DNA of 16,962 bases, from positions 1 through 16,962 of the forward strand of contig JAIRUU010000036.1 in the NCBI GenBank assembly GCA_031254225.1. The letters are read 5' to 3'. Shown here piece by piece: positions 7,407 to 15,385 of the stretch (its first letter is position 1; each line of letters starts with the position of its first letter). Origin of the DNA: Candidatus Elusimicrobium euhamitermitis. GTDB lineage: Bacteria > Elusimicrobiota > Elusimicrobia > Elusimicrobiales > Elusimicrobiaceae. The notes under the pieces were generated by a model that made no database searches, was not told the origin of the DNA, and worked only from the letters and a program-made list of their open reading frames with translations. The position numbers were made by a program, and so were the translations under genes.

Positions 7407-7969
7407 ACGTGCTCCGTCAGAGGAATTTTACTTTTGCAAAGCGGACAATTATCCGAAGGGTAACATTTCAGCGGGAAAGAAACAAGCGCGCGCAGCGGCA
7501 CCGTGATATCCAAATATCCGCTGGACCTGTCCACAATGACAGAAACTCCTACAATCCTGCCGCCGTATTTTTTGACAAGGCTTATCGCGCTCTCAATTTT
7601 TTTACCTGTAACCGCGACGTCGTCTACTATAAGAACGGACTCGCCGGACTTAATTATAAAATTTCTTTTAAGCACCATAACGTCTTTATCGTTCTGCTCC
7701 GCAAACACCGCGCGCGCCCCCCGCACGCGGGCGACTTCCTGCGCTATGACGGAAGTTTCCGGCGCGGGCGCCAGAATAATATCCGCGGATTTTGAAAATT
7801 TTGAAGACATTGCGCGCGCCACTTTCTGCGCTATGTGCGGGTGCGTCATAATTCCGCGCGCGTAAATATAAAGCTGGCTGTGCTGGCCCGAGGGCAGGCA
7901 GAAGTGCCCGTCCAAAAACGCGCCGTGCTCCTCTAAAATTGAAAGAATATTTAAATTATTTTGCCGCAT
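7403..7969 (-). CDS. pyrE: Orotate phosphoribosyltransferase, Thermus-type
   Basis: PyrE joins orotate and PRPP to form OMP in de novo pyrimidine synthesis. The 188-residue product has the OPRT opening GHFCLPSGQHSQLYI at residues 21-35 and the PRPP-binding loop VLIVDDVAVTGKK at 112-124. The C-terminal tail carries C175 and C178 (DNCPLCKSKIPL), typical of the Thermus-family OPRT subgroup, where a CPLC motif ends the protein. The ATG lies inside the end of the AsmA-like gene (14-base overlap), with a strong GGAGG nine bases upstream. It is coupled downstream to the RlmI-like gene. Another phosphoribosyltransferase activity is possible but less likely given the N-terminal and tail motifs. No other pyrimidine gene is in the window. 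Confidence 0.9.
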   Translation of the reverse strand: MRQNNLNILSILEEHGAFLDGHFCLPSGQHSQLYIYARGIMTHPHIAQKVARAMSSKFSKSADIILAPAPETSVIAQEVARVRGARAVFAEQNDKDVMVLKRNFIIKSGESVLIVDDVAVTGKKIESAISLVKKYGGRIVGVSVIVDRSSGYLDITVPLRALVSFPLKCYPSDNCPLCKSKIPLTEHV

Positions 7970-10280
7970 TATCCACCGCCTCCGGCCTGAAATTTTTTGC
8001 GTCGGAAAAATCCGTGCGCAGCGGCCTTTTAATAGCTTTATTAATTTCCTCTCCGCTGGTACGCGGTTTTAACATTTCAACTCTCGGATTATTCATTCTG
8101 TCGCTTACGCGGAACGCAAGAGCGGGCGCGCCGGAAGCGTCCGTGAGGTTTTCCGCCAGCGCGCCGGAGCCGGAAATATTTTTAAATATCGTCCAAACCG
8201 TCGTGTCAAGCGTCTCATAATTCCAGTCAACAAAACCCGTTGCGGTCACGCCCAGCGTTTTCCCGTCGCTGTAAACATTCATGATATCCATATTGCCGCT
8301 TTTAAAATTTGCGGACAGCGCTATTTTGCTGTAAGCCACGTCTTTTAAAACCTGCCCCACTTTAAAACTGCCCGCCTTTTCCATGCGGTGCATGACGATA
8401 AAAGGCTGAAAAGCTATGCCCAGCACTTTCTCTGTATCGGCTTTTTTTTCAAGCTGGTAAACAATGCCGTTTTCCATCTGCGCGTCTATTGTCCCGTTAA
8501 GTTTTTCAAGGCCCGGCAGCAGGCCGGTTAAATCAAAATCAACGTAAAAATTTTTGCCCGAAAGCACCGGCGAACTGAAAATATCCGCGGCCACGTGCCC
8601 TTTAAAATTAGGCATAAACTGGGGTATATTGTTTTTGAAAAAATGCAGCCAGCCCAGCGTGCCGTCGTCCTGCTGCGCTGACGTGTTTGACGGTTTTGCT
8701 ATGCCCAGCACAAAATCATAAATAGTGTAATAAAAAGGCATGACGTCAAAATTCTGCATATAAAGATTTGTGGTAATTTCGCGCGTTTTATCATTGTTAA
8801 AATTAATAATGTCGGTGGACATTTTCATCGGCACGCCGTTCACTTTCGCGCTTGACACAAAACCGTTAAAAGTATTTTTCTTATATTCGCAAGTACCCGC
8901 GACTTCCGTAAAATTTTGTTTGCCCAGCGCGAGCGCGCCGTTTGTAAGTTTTGCGCCCAAGACTGCAAAATCGTCTTTAGCGTAAACGGTTCCGTCAACG
9001 CCGGATATATTAAACCCGCCGTTAAGCGTTCCGAATTTGGCTTTTGCGCCTTTAAGCTGCGCCTCAACATTCTGCAGTTTGATCTGGCTGCCGGCAAGCG
9101 TGCCTTTAATATTAAAAGCGGCGCTCCCGCCGAAACCGAATTTTTTCACGGGCGGATAAATTTTTTCTTTGCCGTCCAGAGCAAACATTTCCGTCTTAAA
9201 ATTAAAATCACCCTGCGCGGGAGTTTTATCAAAATATAAATTTCCGCCGCCGCTGATTTTTATGTCTCCCGCCGTGACGGTCAGTTTGCTGACTGAAAGC
9301 TGCCTGTAAGAATTTTTTAAAACCGTGCTTGCCGCCACTTTTGCCTGCGGAAAATTTACGCCGAGCGGCTTGTTCAGGAACAGAGACAAATCATCGTCGT
9401 TAAGAGCGGGCACGGCCGCCGTAAAAGTGAAAAACGGCGTGAGCAGGTTATCCATGTCAAAATTCATGCTTACCGGTTTTTTGAAAAAATTAAGCGTCGC
9501 GTTTACGCCGCGCAGGTTAAACTTCTGCCAGTTAAAACCTGCAAAATTAATGCGTCCGTCGGCGCGGACCGCGGTTTCGGCTATTTTATCTTTCCAGGTA
9601 TTTCTGAAGATAAAATTAATGCTGAAAGACGACGGGTTGTTAAAATCAAGCTGCGTAAAAACCGCGTCCAGCCCGCGGGCGGAATAAGAAACGTTTTTCC
9701 CCAAATCCTTAAAAATAAAAGTGCCATTTTTAATTTCCCAGTCGTCCACCTGCACGGTAAACGGTTTTTTGCCGGCCGCGTCCGTCGGTTTTGGGGCCGC
9801 GGGGGCGCGTTTTATTTCAGGTATATTTAAAGTGCCGTCCGAAGCGCGGGTTATGATAATGCGCGGATCCTGCAGGGAAACCTGCTCAATATATAAATGC
9901 CTGTCAAGAATAGGCAGCGGGTTATAACGCAGAATGACGGAAGAGGCTTCCAGCAGTTTATCCCCGCTTTCCGGCGCGTCAAAAACAATTAAATTATTAA
10001 TTTTCGCGTAGTTAAAAAATTTAAGTTCAATGGAGTCAACCGCCACCGGCCGACCCAGACTTTCCGACAGACTGTTGACCAAAGTCTGCGCTATTTCCTG
10101 CGAGTTAAAATATTTAATAAACATAACCCAGGAAACCGCGGCTATCACGACCATAAACAGACAGAAAAAAGTTAAAGTTTTTATGGTCAGGGCCAGGAAA
10201 AACTTTATTATTTTTTTAATTACAATCCATATGCGGCGCAAAATGCGCGGCTTTTTTTTATGTTTCTGTTTTTCTGTCAT
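7956..10280 (-). CDS. AsmA-family envelope protein
   Basis: AsmA-like proteins are anchored in the inner membrane and extend long beta-rich grooves across the periplasm; members of the family are implicated in lipid transport to the outer membrane. The 774-residue product has a basic cytosolic N-terminus (KHKKKPRILRR) and one membrane segment at about residues 30-55. It then has the family's opening SLGRPVAVDSIELKFFN and a long series of short beta strands. The C-terminal part, GNMDIMNVYSDGKTLGVTATGFVDW, matches the AsmA C-terminal domain, where a strand pattern precedes a short charged tail. The start overlaps the metallopeptidase stop as ATGA, with no Shine-Dalgarno of its own. Its presence argues for a two-membrane envelope. 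Which lipid or partner it serves cannot be read from sequence. Confidence 0.88.
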   Translation of the reverse strand: MTEKQKHKKKPRILRRIWIVIKKIIKFFLALTIKTLTFFCLFMVVIAAVSWVMFIKYFNSQEIAQTLVNSLSESLGRPVAVDSIELKFFNYAKINNLIVFDAPESGDKLLEASSVILRYNPLPILDRHLYIEQVSLQDPRIIITRASDGTLNIPEIKRAPAAPKPTDAAGKKPFTVQVDDWEIKNGTFIFKDLGKNVSYSARGLDAVFTQLDFNNPSSFSINFIFRNTWKDKIAETAVRADGRINFAGFNWQKFNLRGVNATLNFFKKPVSMNFDMDNLLTPFFTFTAAVPALNDDDLSLFLNKPLGVNFPQAKVAASTVLKNSYRQLSVSKLTVTAGDIKISGGGNLYFDKTPAQGDFNFKTEMFALDGKEKIYPPVKKFGFGGSAAFNIKGTLAGSQIKLQNVEAQLKGAKAKFGTLNGGFNISGVDGTVYAKDDFAVLGAKLTNGALALGKQNFTEVAGTCEYKKNTFNGFVSSAKVNGVPMKMSTDIINFNNDKTREITTNLYMQNFDVMPFYYTIYDFVLGIAKPSNTSAQQDDGTLGWLHFFKNNIPQFMPNFKGHVAADIFSSPVLSGKNFYVDFDLTGLLPGLEKLNGTIDAQMENGIVYQLEKKADTEKVLGIAFQPFIVMHRMEKAGSFKVGQVLKDVAYSKIALSANFKSGNMDIMNVYSDGKTLGVTATGFVDWNYETLDTTVWTIFKNISGSGALAENLTDASGAPALAFRVSDRMNNPRVEMLKPRTSGEEINKAIKRPLRTDFSDAKNFRPEAVDNAAK

Positions 10281-10972
10281 AATTTAAAAAATTCTATAAC
10301 GTGCGCTACACTATAGTTTATCACTTTTTGCCAGAACGCAACCACGGAGTAAAAAACGTCCCAGAACATTTTGAGCAGAGACACCCTTTCCGGAAAAATG
10401 ACGGCGAGGAAAATTACGGCAAACAGCAGGTTAAAAAACAATATGCAAAATAAAGAAAATATTGTCCCGCCGGCCATTTTTAGGTCGGGCTGTTTTGTTT
10501 CCGTCAGAGTTTTTATCGTATGAAAAACATGGAAAACAAAAAGGAAACCGAAAACCGCCGCGTAAATATTTTTGTAAAGCTCCGTATTATAACCGTTATA
10601 TAAAAGTATCGCTACTGCGGCGGCGAAAATCAAAAAATAAAGAGGCAGCACATAAGGCGCAAGCACCACGGCCGCGTTATATTCATCAAGTTTGACTGAC
10701 CCGCTGTCTTTGTTAATTTTCACACACTTTACTTTGTAGCCGAAAAATAACGCGGCCAGCGCGTGCGTGATTTCATGAGCGGCGACATAGGGCCTTGAAA
10801 AATTATAAACATAAAAATGCATAAGCAGATAAAGCGCGCCGCCGCCCAAAAAAAACAGCGCGGTTTTAAAATTTAAAATTATATTCCAGCCCAAAAACGC
10901 AAGCTCTTTAAACCCGTAAAACACGGCGGGCAGCAGCAAAACAGAGATTAATATTTTTAATAATTTTTTCAT
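10277..10972 (-). CDS. M50-like membrane zinc metallopeptidase
   Basis: The 231-residue product is a multi-pass membrane protein with a zinc-binding HEITH motif at residues 66-70, at the edge of a hydrophobic segment. That fits intramembrane or membrane-bound metallopeptidases of the M50 type. A second conserved-looking stretch, VLAPYVLPLYF, may supply the remaining active-site elements, but I do not see the canonical M50 LDG motif, so the assignment is to an M50-like group only. I place the start at the ATG at 10972, which shares one base with the lplA-like stop (TGATG) and gives an N-terminus MKKLLKILISVLLLP typical of a first membrane segment. A GTG at 10990 would add six residues but has no Shine-Dalgarno. 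The substrate is unknown. Confidence 0.75.
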   Translation of the reverse strand: MKKLLKILISVLLLPAVFYGFKELAFLGWNIILNFKTALFFLGGGALYLLMHFYVYNFSRPYVAAHEITHALAALFFGYKVKCVKINKDSGSVKLDEYNAAVVLAPYVLPLYFLIFAAAVAILLYNGYNTELYKNIYAAVFGFLFVFHVFHTIKTLTETKQPDLKMAGGTIFSLFCILFFNLLFAVIFLAVIFPERVSLLKMFWDVFYSVVAFWQKVINYSVAHVIEFFKL

Positions 10973-11673
10973 CAGAATTTTTGAATCCACTGTTGCGTTT
11001 TGTAAACCGAGTCGGCCGACGCCAGCGCGGCGGAGATGAAATTCCCGTCAAATTCATAACACTCAAATTTTGAATTCCACAAATTTTCAAGCGCGGCGCG
11101 TACCTGCGCTTTAAGACGCTCGTCGTTTCTCGCGCCGGAGCGCTGGAGAGAGCCCTGGTAAAGCACGGTGTTCCCGAATTTTCTTATTGCGCCGCCTAAA
11201 ATTTTTTTGCCCGCCGCGTCTAAAATATCGTTTTCCACGGGGTTGGAAAAACATATTCCGGCCACTCCGCCCACGCGCGGAGCGTAAGCTTCTTTAGCCG
11301 TTGCGCCCACAAGGCCGCCGCGTATTTGCGCGTTTATAGCGCCGTGCAGCATTTCATAAATCTGCGCCGCGCGCGGCGAACTTGAACGGAAAATAAGGCT
11401 GAAAGTCAGGTCGTCCTCATGGTAAACAACGCCGCCGCCCGTCGGGCGGCGCGTAAAAGGGCCTTTAAAATTTTTTGAGCCAAATTCTTTTTTAACGTCG
11501 GAAAAAAATTGCGCGTAACCAAACGTCGCCGCGGGCGGTAAACCGCCCCAGTTGTAAAAACGTAAAAAACAACTGCCGCCGCCACTCAGCGCGGCGTCGG
11601 CAGCAAGCGTTTCGTCAAAAGCCATATGCTCAAAAACGTCCAACGGCGGAGTGTTGATTATAAATAAATCCAT
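10972..11673 (-). CDS. Lipoate/octanoate protein ligase family, possibly LipM-like
   Basis: This is a cytoplasmic BPL/LplA/LipB-fold enzyme that attaches lipoyl or octanoyl groups to lipoyl domains of 2-oxoacid dehydrogenases or GcvH. The 233-residue product shows RRPTGGGVVYH at residues 75-85 (the lipoate-binding glycine loop) and GKKILGGAIRKFG at 155-167, with the conserved lysine. C141 in GICFSNPVEND sits where octanoyltransferases of the LipM type carry their catalytic cysteine, while LplA ligases usually lack it. So it may be an octanoyl-ACP transferase, not an ATP-dependent ligase. It lacks the extra C-terminal domain of E. coli LplA. It leads the minus-strand cluster; the ATG has no Shine-Dalgarno and a -10-like TAAAAT six bases upstream. 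Confidence 0.85.
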   Translation of the reverse strand: MDLFIINTPPLDVFEHMAFDETLAADAALSGGGSCFLRFYNWGGLPPAATFGYAQFFSDVKKEFGSKNFKGPFTRRPTGGGVVYHEDDLTFSLIFRSSSPRAAQIYEMLHGAINAQIRGGLVGATAKEAYAPRVGGVAGICFSNPVENDILDAAGKKILGGAIRKFGNTVLYQGSLQRSGARNDERLKAQVRAALENLWNSKFECYEFDGNFISAALASADSVYKTQQWIQKF

Positions 11674-11679
11674 AAAATA

Positions 11680-11685
11680 ATTTTA
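11680..11685 (-). promoter_or_regulatory. -10-like TAAAAT before the lipoyl-transfer gene
   Basis: On the minus strand TAAAAT is followed by TATTTT and then the ATG at 11673. The spacing is six bases, identical to uvrC and to the gene at 3844, and no Shine-Dalgarno is present. The -35 region would lie in the T-run of the preceding terminator and shows no good match. This is a candidate leaderless promoter for the 5423-11673 cluster. Confidence 0.4.
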
Positions 11686-11700
11686 CTATTAAAAACGTGT

Positions 11701-11747
11701 AAAAAAATATCCCCGGCCATGCGCGCAATTCGCACGGACGGGGATAT
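11701..11747 (-). terminator. Terminator of the rpmH-ankyrin operon
   Basis: On the minus strand arms ATATCCCCG and CGGGGATAT (11739-11747 and 11707-11715), with further pairing inside them, are followed by a run of seven T (11701-11707). It lies 15 bases after the ankyrin gene stop and is the only convincing terminator downstream of rpmH, so it probably ends that operon. Confidence 0.85.
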
Positions 11748-11762
11748 GATTATTTGAGTAAT

Positions 11763-12458
11763 TTATTTTTTGCTTTGTTCCGCTTTTTTGAGTATTGCCG
11801 CTATATCGCTATATCCGCGCTCCTGCGCCAGCATGGAAGCTGTCTTTCCTTTTTTATTTTTAACTCTTGCGTCCGCTCCGGCGGCTAAAAATAAATTAAT
11901 CGCCTCCCTGCTATGCGGTTTAATTTTGAGCAACCCGGCAGCAACGGTTAAAGGAGTTTCCCCCGTCCTAATGTTCTGGACATTAGGATTGGCACCGGCG
12001 TCCAATAAAATTTTAAGCGCGGTAATATTGTCTGTTATCAGCGCGTCTAAAAGAGCGTTCATGCCTTCATTATATGTTGAATTTACGTTTGCTCCTTTGG
12101 CGATAAGTTTTTTTATTATGCTGTCAGGCATATTTTCACCGGATGCCATATTAAGAGCCGCTCCGCCTATATCACTTTTTCCGTTAATGTCCGCGCCGGC
12201 GGTAAGAAGCAGATCTACCATCTTTTCATTTTTACAAGGCCAGACGGCAATCATAATAACCGGCCCGAGATTTTCTTTTCCCGAAACATCGTATACTTTT
12301 GTATTCGGATCAGCACCGGCTTTTAGAGCCGCCTCAACCACGGCGGTATTACATTCTTTTGCTGCTGTCAGCAGTTTTGCATTTTTAGCTTCTTTATTTT
12401 CATTACAGCCATAAAAATAAAACACAGCTAAGAATATCACAAAAATAGTTTTCTTCAT
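11763..12458 (-). CDS. Ankyrin-repeat lipoprotein
   Basis: The 231-residue product starts with an export signal, MKKTIFVIFLAVFYF, ending in YGC with C18 as the likely lipidated cysteine. The lipobox is loose (FYGC), so lipidation is probable, not certain. The mature part is a stack of about five or six ankyrin repeats, visible from the recurring AGADPN, AGADIN, KGANVN, AGANPN and AGADAR turns. Ankyrin repeats bind proteins; no partner can be named. I place the start at the ATG at 12458, which has GGAG six bases upstream; the ATG at 12470 would put four residues ahead of MKK and lies within the Shine-Dalgarno region. It begins 31 bases after khpB with no terminator between, so it probably rides on the rpmH operon. 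Confidence 0.88.
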   Translation of the reverse strand: MKKTIFVIFLAVFYFYGCNENKEAKNAKLLTAAKECNTAVVEAALKAGADPNTKVYDVSGKENLGPVIMIAVWPCKNEKMVDLLLTAGADINGKSDIGGAALNMASGENMPDSIIKKLIAKGANVNSTYNEGMNALLDALITDNITALKILLDAGANPNVQNIRTGETPLTVAAGLLKIKPHSREAINLFLAAGADARVKNKKGKTASMLAQERGYSDIAAILKKAEQSKK

Positions 12459-12489
12459 AACAATCTCCATGATGAGGCTTTTTTATATA

Positions 12490-13722
12490 TTATTTATTCT
12501 GTATTTTCTCGGCCATCTGCTCTTCCGGTCTGCATAAACTTTCCGGCGCTTCTTTAAGAACTCCCTCTTCCTGTTTAGTAGTAACTGCGCAGGCGGGATT
12601 ACCTTCGTTGTCTGCGGAAACCCGGGAGGAATTATCGCAGCCCACGCCGGCTTCGGCTTTTTTGCGGGCTTTTTCTTCGGCGACGGCCGCGTCAAGCTTA
12701 ATCTCTGCGCGCGCGGTTTCTTTTTCAATATTTACCGTCACGCATTTGGCAGGGCTTTTGGCCGCGGCGTCCATAGCCTTATCTTCGGCGTTTTCGGCCT
12801 TGCCTGCGGGCGACGTGCGCTCTTTAATTACAACCTTGCGCCACTTACCCTCGCCTTCTGACGCTGTTTCAACAAATTCGTTATTCTCAAGCGCGCGGTG
12901 CACAAAGCGGCGCATTTGCGCCGGCATGGGGCGCAGGCGGTAAACTTTAAGGCCGCGCTTAATCGTGTTTATGCCGCGGTCAATTTCGGCGTAAATTTTA
13001 TCTTCGGCCTTTTTCCAGTAATTCTGCGTGTCCGCCATGACGGAAATGGGCGTTGAAAAATGGCGGCTTAAAGCCAGCGTCAGAAGATATTGCGCGGCTT
13101 CCAGCGTTTTGCCTTCTTTGCCTATTACTATAGCCGGATGGTCGCAGTCAAAAGTTAAAAGTATTCTCTGCTGCTTCTGGTCCCACCAGGCGTTTAAATT
13201 TTCGCATTTAACGCCCATATGCTCAAGCATTTTGTTAAGCATTTCTTTGGCTTCCTGCATGGGCGCTTTAAGATTTTCGGGTATCACCGCGTTCTGGATT
13301 TCAGAAGAGGGCAGCTGCTGCGGCTCATTGGCTTTGGGCGTTTTTGGCTCTTCGGAAAAGCGTTCTTTTTTGCCGCCGCCTCTTTTGTCAAATTTGCCAG
13401 GTCTGCCTTTTTTAAATTTGCCGCCGCCGCGCGCGTCCCTTTCGCCGCGTTCGGCCCTGTCTTTTTTTTCATGTTTTCCGTTGCGGGGAAAATCTTTGCG
13501 TTTGGGAACGTCCATATAAATCTGCGCGTCAAGATTGCCGCCCTGCCAGCGTTTTTGGCGCACTTCAACGACCGCCTGCTTTGCTCCTATGCCCAAAAAA
13601 CCTTTTGTCGGTCTTGTTAAAATCAAAACTTCCGCCTGGTCGCGCCTGAGGCCCAGTTCTTTGAGGCCCTGCGCTATAGCGGTTTCCACGTCTTTTGCTT
13701 CTATTTTTACTTTTTTTGCCAT
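12490..13722 (-). CDS. khpB: KhpB/Jag RNA-binding protein with long extra regions
   Basis: KhpB (Jag) is an RNA-binding protein usually encoded after yidC; in Gram-positives it works with KhpA in control of cell division and sporulation. A Jag-N domain covers residues 1-65, with GFLGIGAKQA in its typical place. A strongly basic, glycine-rich linker follows at about 73-125. A KH-type domain with GKEG at 201-204 in place of the usual GxxG loop comes next, then an R3H domain with R271-x3-H275. The last 108 residues are an acidic, low-complexity tail with cysteines at several places that I do not recognise. At 410 residues it is about twice the usual length of 200-250. An AAGGAG Shine-Dalgarno overlaps the yidC stop, so expression follows yidC. 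Confidence 0.92.
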   Translation of the reverse strand: MAKKVKIEAKDVETAIAQGLKELGLRRDQAEVLILTRPTKGFLGIGAKQAVVEVRQKRWQGGNLDAQIYMDVPKRKDFPRNGKHEKKDRAERGERDARGGGKFKKGRPGKFDKRGGGKKERFSEEPKTPKANEPQQLPSSEIQNAVIPENLKAPMQEAKEMLNKMLEHMGVKCENLNAWWDQKQQRILLTFDCDHPAIVIGKEGKTLEAAQYLLTLALSRHFSTPISVMADTQNYWKKAEDKIYAEIDRGINTIKRGLKVYRLRPMPAQMRRFVHRALENNEFVETASEGEGKWRKVVIKERTSPAGKAENAEDKAMDAAAKSPAKCVTVNIEKETARAEIKLDAAVAEEKARKKAEAGVGCDNSSRVSADNEGNPACAVTTKQEEGVLKEAPESLCRPEEQMAEKIQNK

Positions 13723-13734
13723 ATAAATTTCTCC

Positions 13735-15339
13735 TTAAGAGGCTGTTGCCATTCTCTTAGTAATCACAATTTGTATGATTAAACTTAAAATGCTGTTCGT
13801 TAACCAATATAATACCAGACCCGCCGGAAAATTTATGAAAACAAAAGTAAAGATTACCGGCATCCACTTAAGCATGGCCGTCTGCGCAGGGTCCCCTCCG
13901 ACTGGCATTGTAAGACGCTGCTGGTACAACATTACCGCACCCATTATTATGGGCAGCACGTAATAAGGGTCTTTGGCGGAAAGATCGGTTATCCAGAGAA
14001 TGAACTTTGCGCCGTGCAAATCCCACGAAGTTCTGAACGCGTTAAACAAAGCTATCATAATGGGCAGTTGTATAAGCAGCGGCAGACAGCCTGTGAAAGG
14101 ATTAAAATTATGCTTCTTATACAACTCCATCATAGCCTGTTGCTGCGCCGTCTTGTCGTCTTTATAACGTTCCTGGATTTCTTTCATCTGCGGCTGCAGT
14201 TTTTTCATAACCAGTGAAGATTTCTGCTGCATTATGGTAAGCTTAATCATCACGGCCTGAAACAGAAACGCAAACAATATAATTGCAAACCCGTAATTGC
14301 CAGTAACTTTATACAAACGTTCAAGCACCCAGCGTATTAACTTGCCCAGCGCGCCGAAGAAACCGAAATCTATTGACCTGTCCAGCTGATAAGGCATTTT
14401 CTCAAACGTCTTATAATCTTTAGGGCCGAAATAAAAGTCGGATTCATAAGTAATCTTCGCGCCGGCGTCCAGCGAAACGGCGGGCACGTCTATTTTCAGA
14501 ACCGGCCCCTCAACTTTTGTTGAGCCGAAAAGGCCGAAGAAACTTGGCACTTTATCCACGACCGTTTTGCCATATTCCAAAATGCCTGATTTCCAGTTCT
14601 TGGGTATTATTACCGTCAGAAAATACCTGTTGGTAAGACCTGCCCAGACCCAGCCGCCGTCTTTAACCGTATCCTCTGGTTTTTCTTTGCCGCGGTTTAC
14701 AAGAGTGAGGAATTTATAACCTTCTTCCTGTTTGGTGTAAACGGCTTTCATCTCGCGCCCGTTGTCGCCCTTTTCGCTTTCCACGGTCCCTAAACCCGGG
14801 CCGAAGTTAAAGTAAAACTGCTCGGCCGTCACAGCTTCTTTGCCGGTGTTTTTCAGAGACAATGTGAGATTGTTGATACCGCTGTCATTAAAAACATAAT
14901 TCTTGGTAATTTCCAGATTGCCTGACTTTGCAAAGAAAGATATGCTGTTGTCCGTACGACCGGTTTCCTTAAAATTAACGCCGGTAAAAGTGCCGTAGAA
15001 ACTCTCCCCCGCGTAAGGCGTAAGGTCAACGTCCTTTACTATGTCTTTAAAAACATAAGTTTTTATACCCGCGCCTTTAGACGTAAAAACAATATCCGCC
15101 GTTTTGGTTTTGAACGGGATTAAAGTTTCCTGCTCCTGCGTTTTAGGGTTTTGCGCGGATGTTTCGGAAGGACGGCTTACGGCCGTTTCCTGCTGCGTAT
15201 TTTGCTGCGGCGCCGTCTGCGCTGCAACGGTCTGGGCGGCCGCGGCTTTCTTCGCTTTCGGCATTGCATAAAACTGGTTATACATTAATAATGCTATAAA
15301 AAAAACCAGGAATGCAATTAAGAAATTCTTATTTTCCAT
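13735..15339 (-). CDS. yidC: Membrane protein insertase YidC
   Basis: YidC inserts and folds inner-membrane proteins, alone or with SecYEG. The 534-residue length fits Gram-negative YidC. An N-terminal membrane anchor is at about residues 5-25, then an Ala/Gln/Thr-rich linker, then the large periplasmic P1 domain to about residue 330. The conserved insertase core follows, with NYGFAIILFAFLFQ, the cytoplasmic KKLQPQMKEIQERYKDDK coiled segment, and NPFTGCLPLLIQLPIMIALF. The C-terminus ends in the usual WLTNSILSLIIQ helix. The Shine-Dalgarno AGAGG lies inside a 7-bp hairpin just before the ATG. Its place between yidD and khpB is the standard arrangement. Confidence 0.97.
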   Translation of the reverse strand: MENKNFLIAFLVFFIALLMYNQFYAMPKAKKAAAAQTVAAQTAPQQNTQQETAVSRPSETSAQNPKTQEQETLIPFKTKTADIVFTSKGAGIKTYVFKDIVKDVDLTPYAGESFYGTFTGVNFKETGRTDNSISFFAKSGNLEITKNYVFNDSGINNLTLSLKNTGKEAVTAEQFYFNFGPGLGTVESEKGDNGREMKAVYTKQEEGYKFLTLVNRGKEKPEDTVKDGGWVWAGLTNRYFLTVIIPKNWKSGILEYGKTVVDKVPSFFGLFGSTKVEGPVLKIDVPAVSLDAGAKITYESDFYFGPKDYKTFEKMPYQLDRSIDFGFFGALGKLIRWVLERLYKVTGNYGFAIILFAFLFQAVMIKLTIMQQKSSLVMKKLQPQMKEIQERYKDDKTAQQQAMMELYKKHNFNPFTGCLPLLIQLPIMIALFNAFRTSWDLHGAKFILWITDLSAKDPYYVLPIIMGAVMLYQQRLTMPVGGDPAQTAMLKWMPVIFTFVFINFPAGLVLYWLTNSILSLIIQIVITKRMATAS

Positions 15340-15344
15340 TATAT

Positions 15345-15361
15345 CCTCTTATACTAAGAGG
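15345..15361 (-). promoter_or_regulatory. Hairpin covering the yidC ribosome binding site
   Basis: CCTCTTA and TAAGAGG form a perfect 7-bp stem with a 3-base loop. On the minus strand the right arm is the yidC Shine-Dalgarno itself, five bases before the ATG. In mRNA the site could be hidden, lowering yidC translation unless ribosomes finishing yidD open it. Pairing is seen directly; the regulatory role is inference. Confidence 0.5.
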
Positions 15362-15385
15362 TTTTCAGGTTTAGGCGTAAACGCC

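Noticed and set aside
12483..12728. Basic 81-codon frame inside the khpB tail, minus strand
   Set aside because: Out-of-frame shadow of khpB. The khpB frame remains open and has the khpB start and Shine-Dalgarno; the shadow has neither a family match nor its own start signal.
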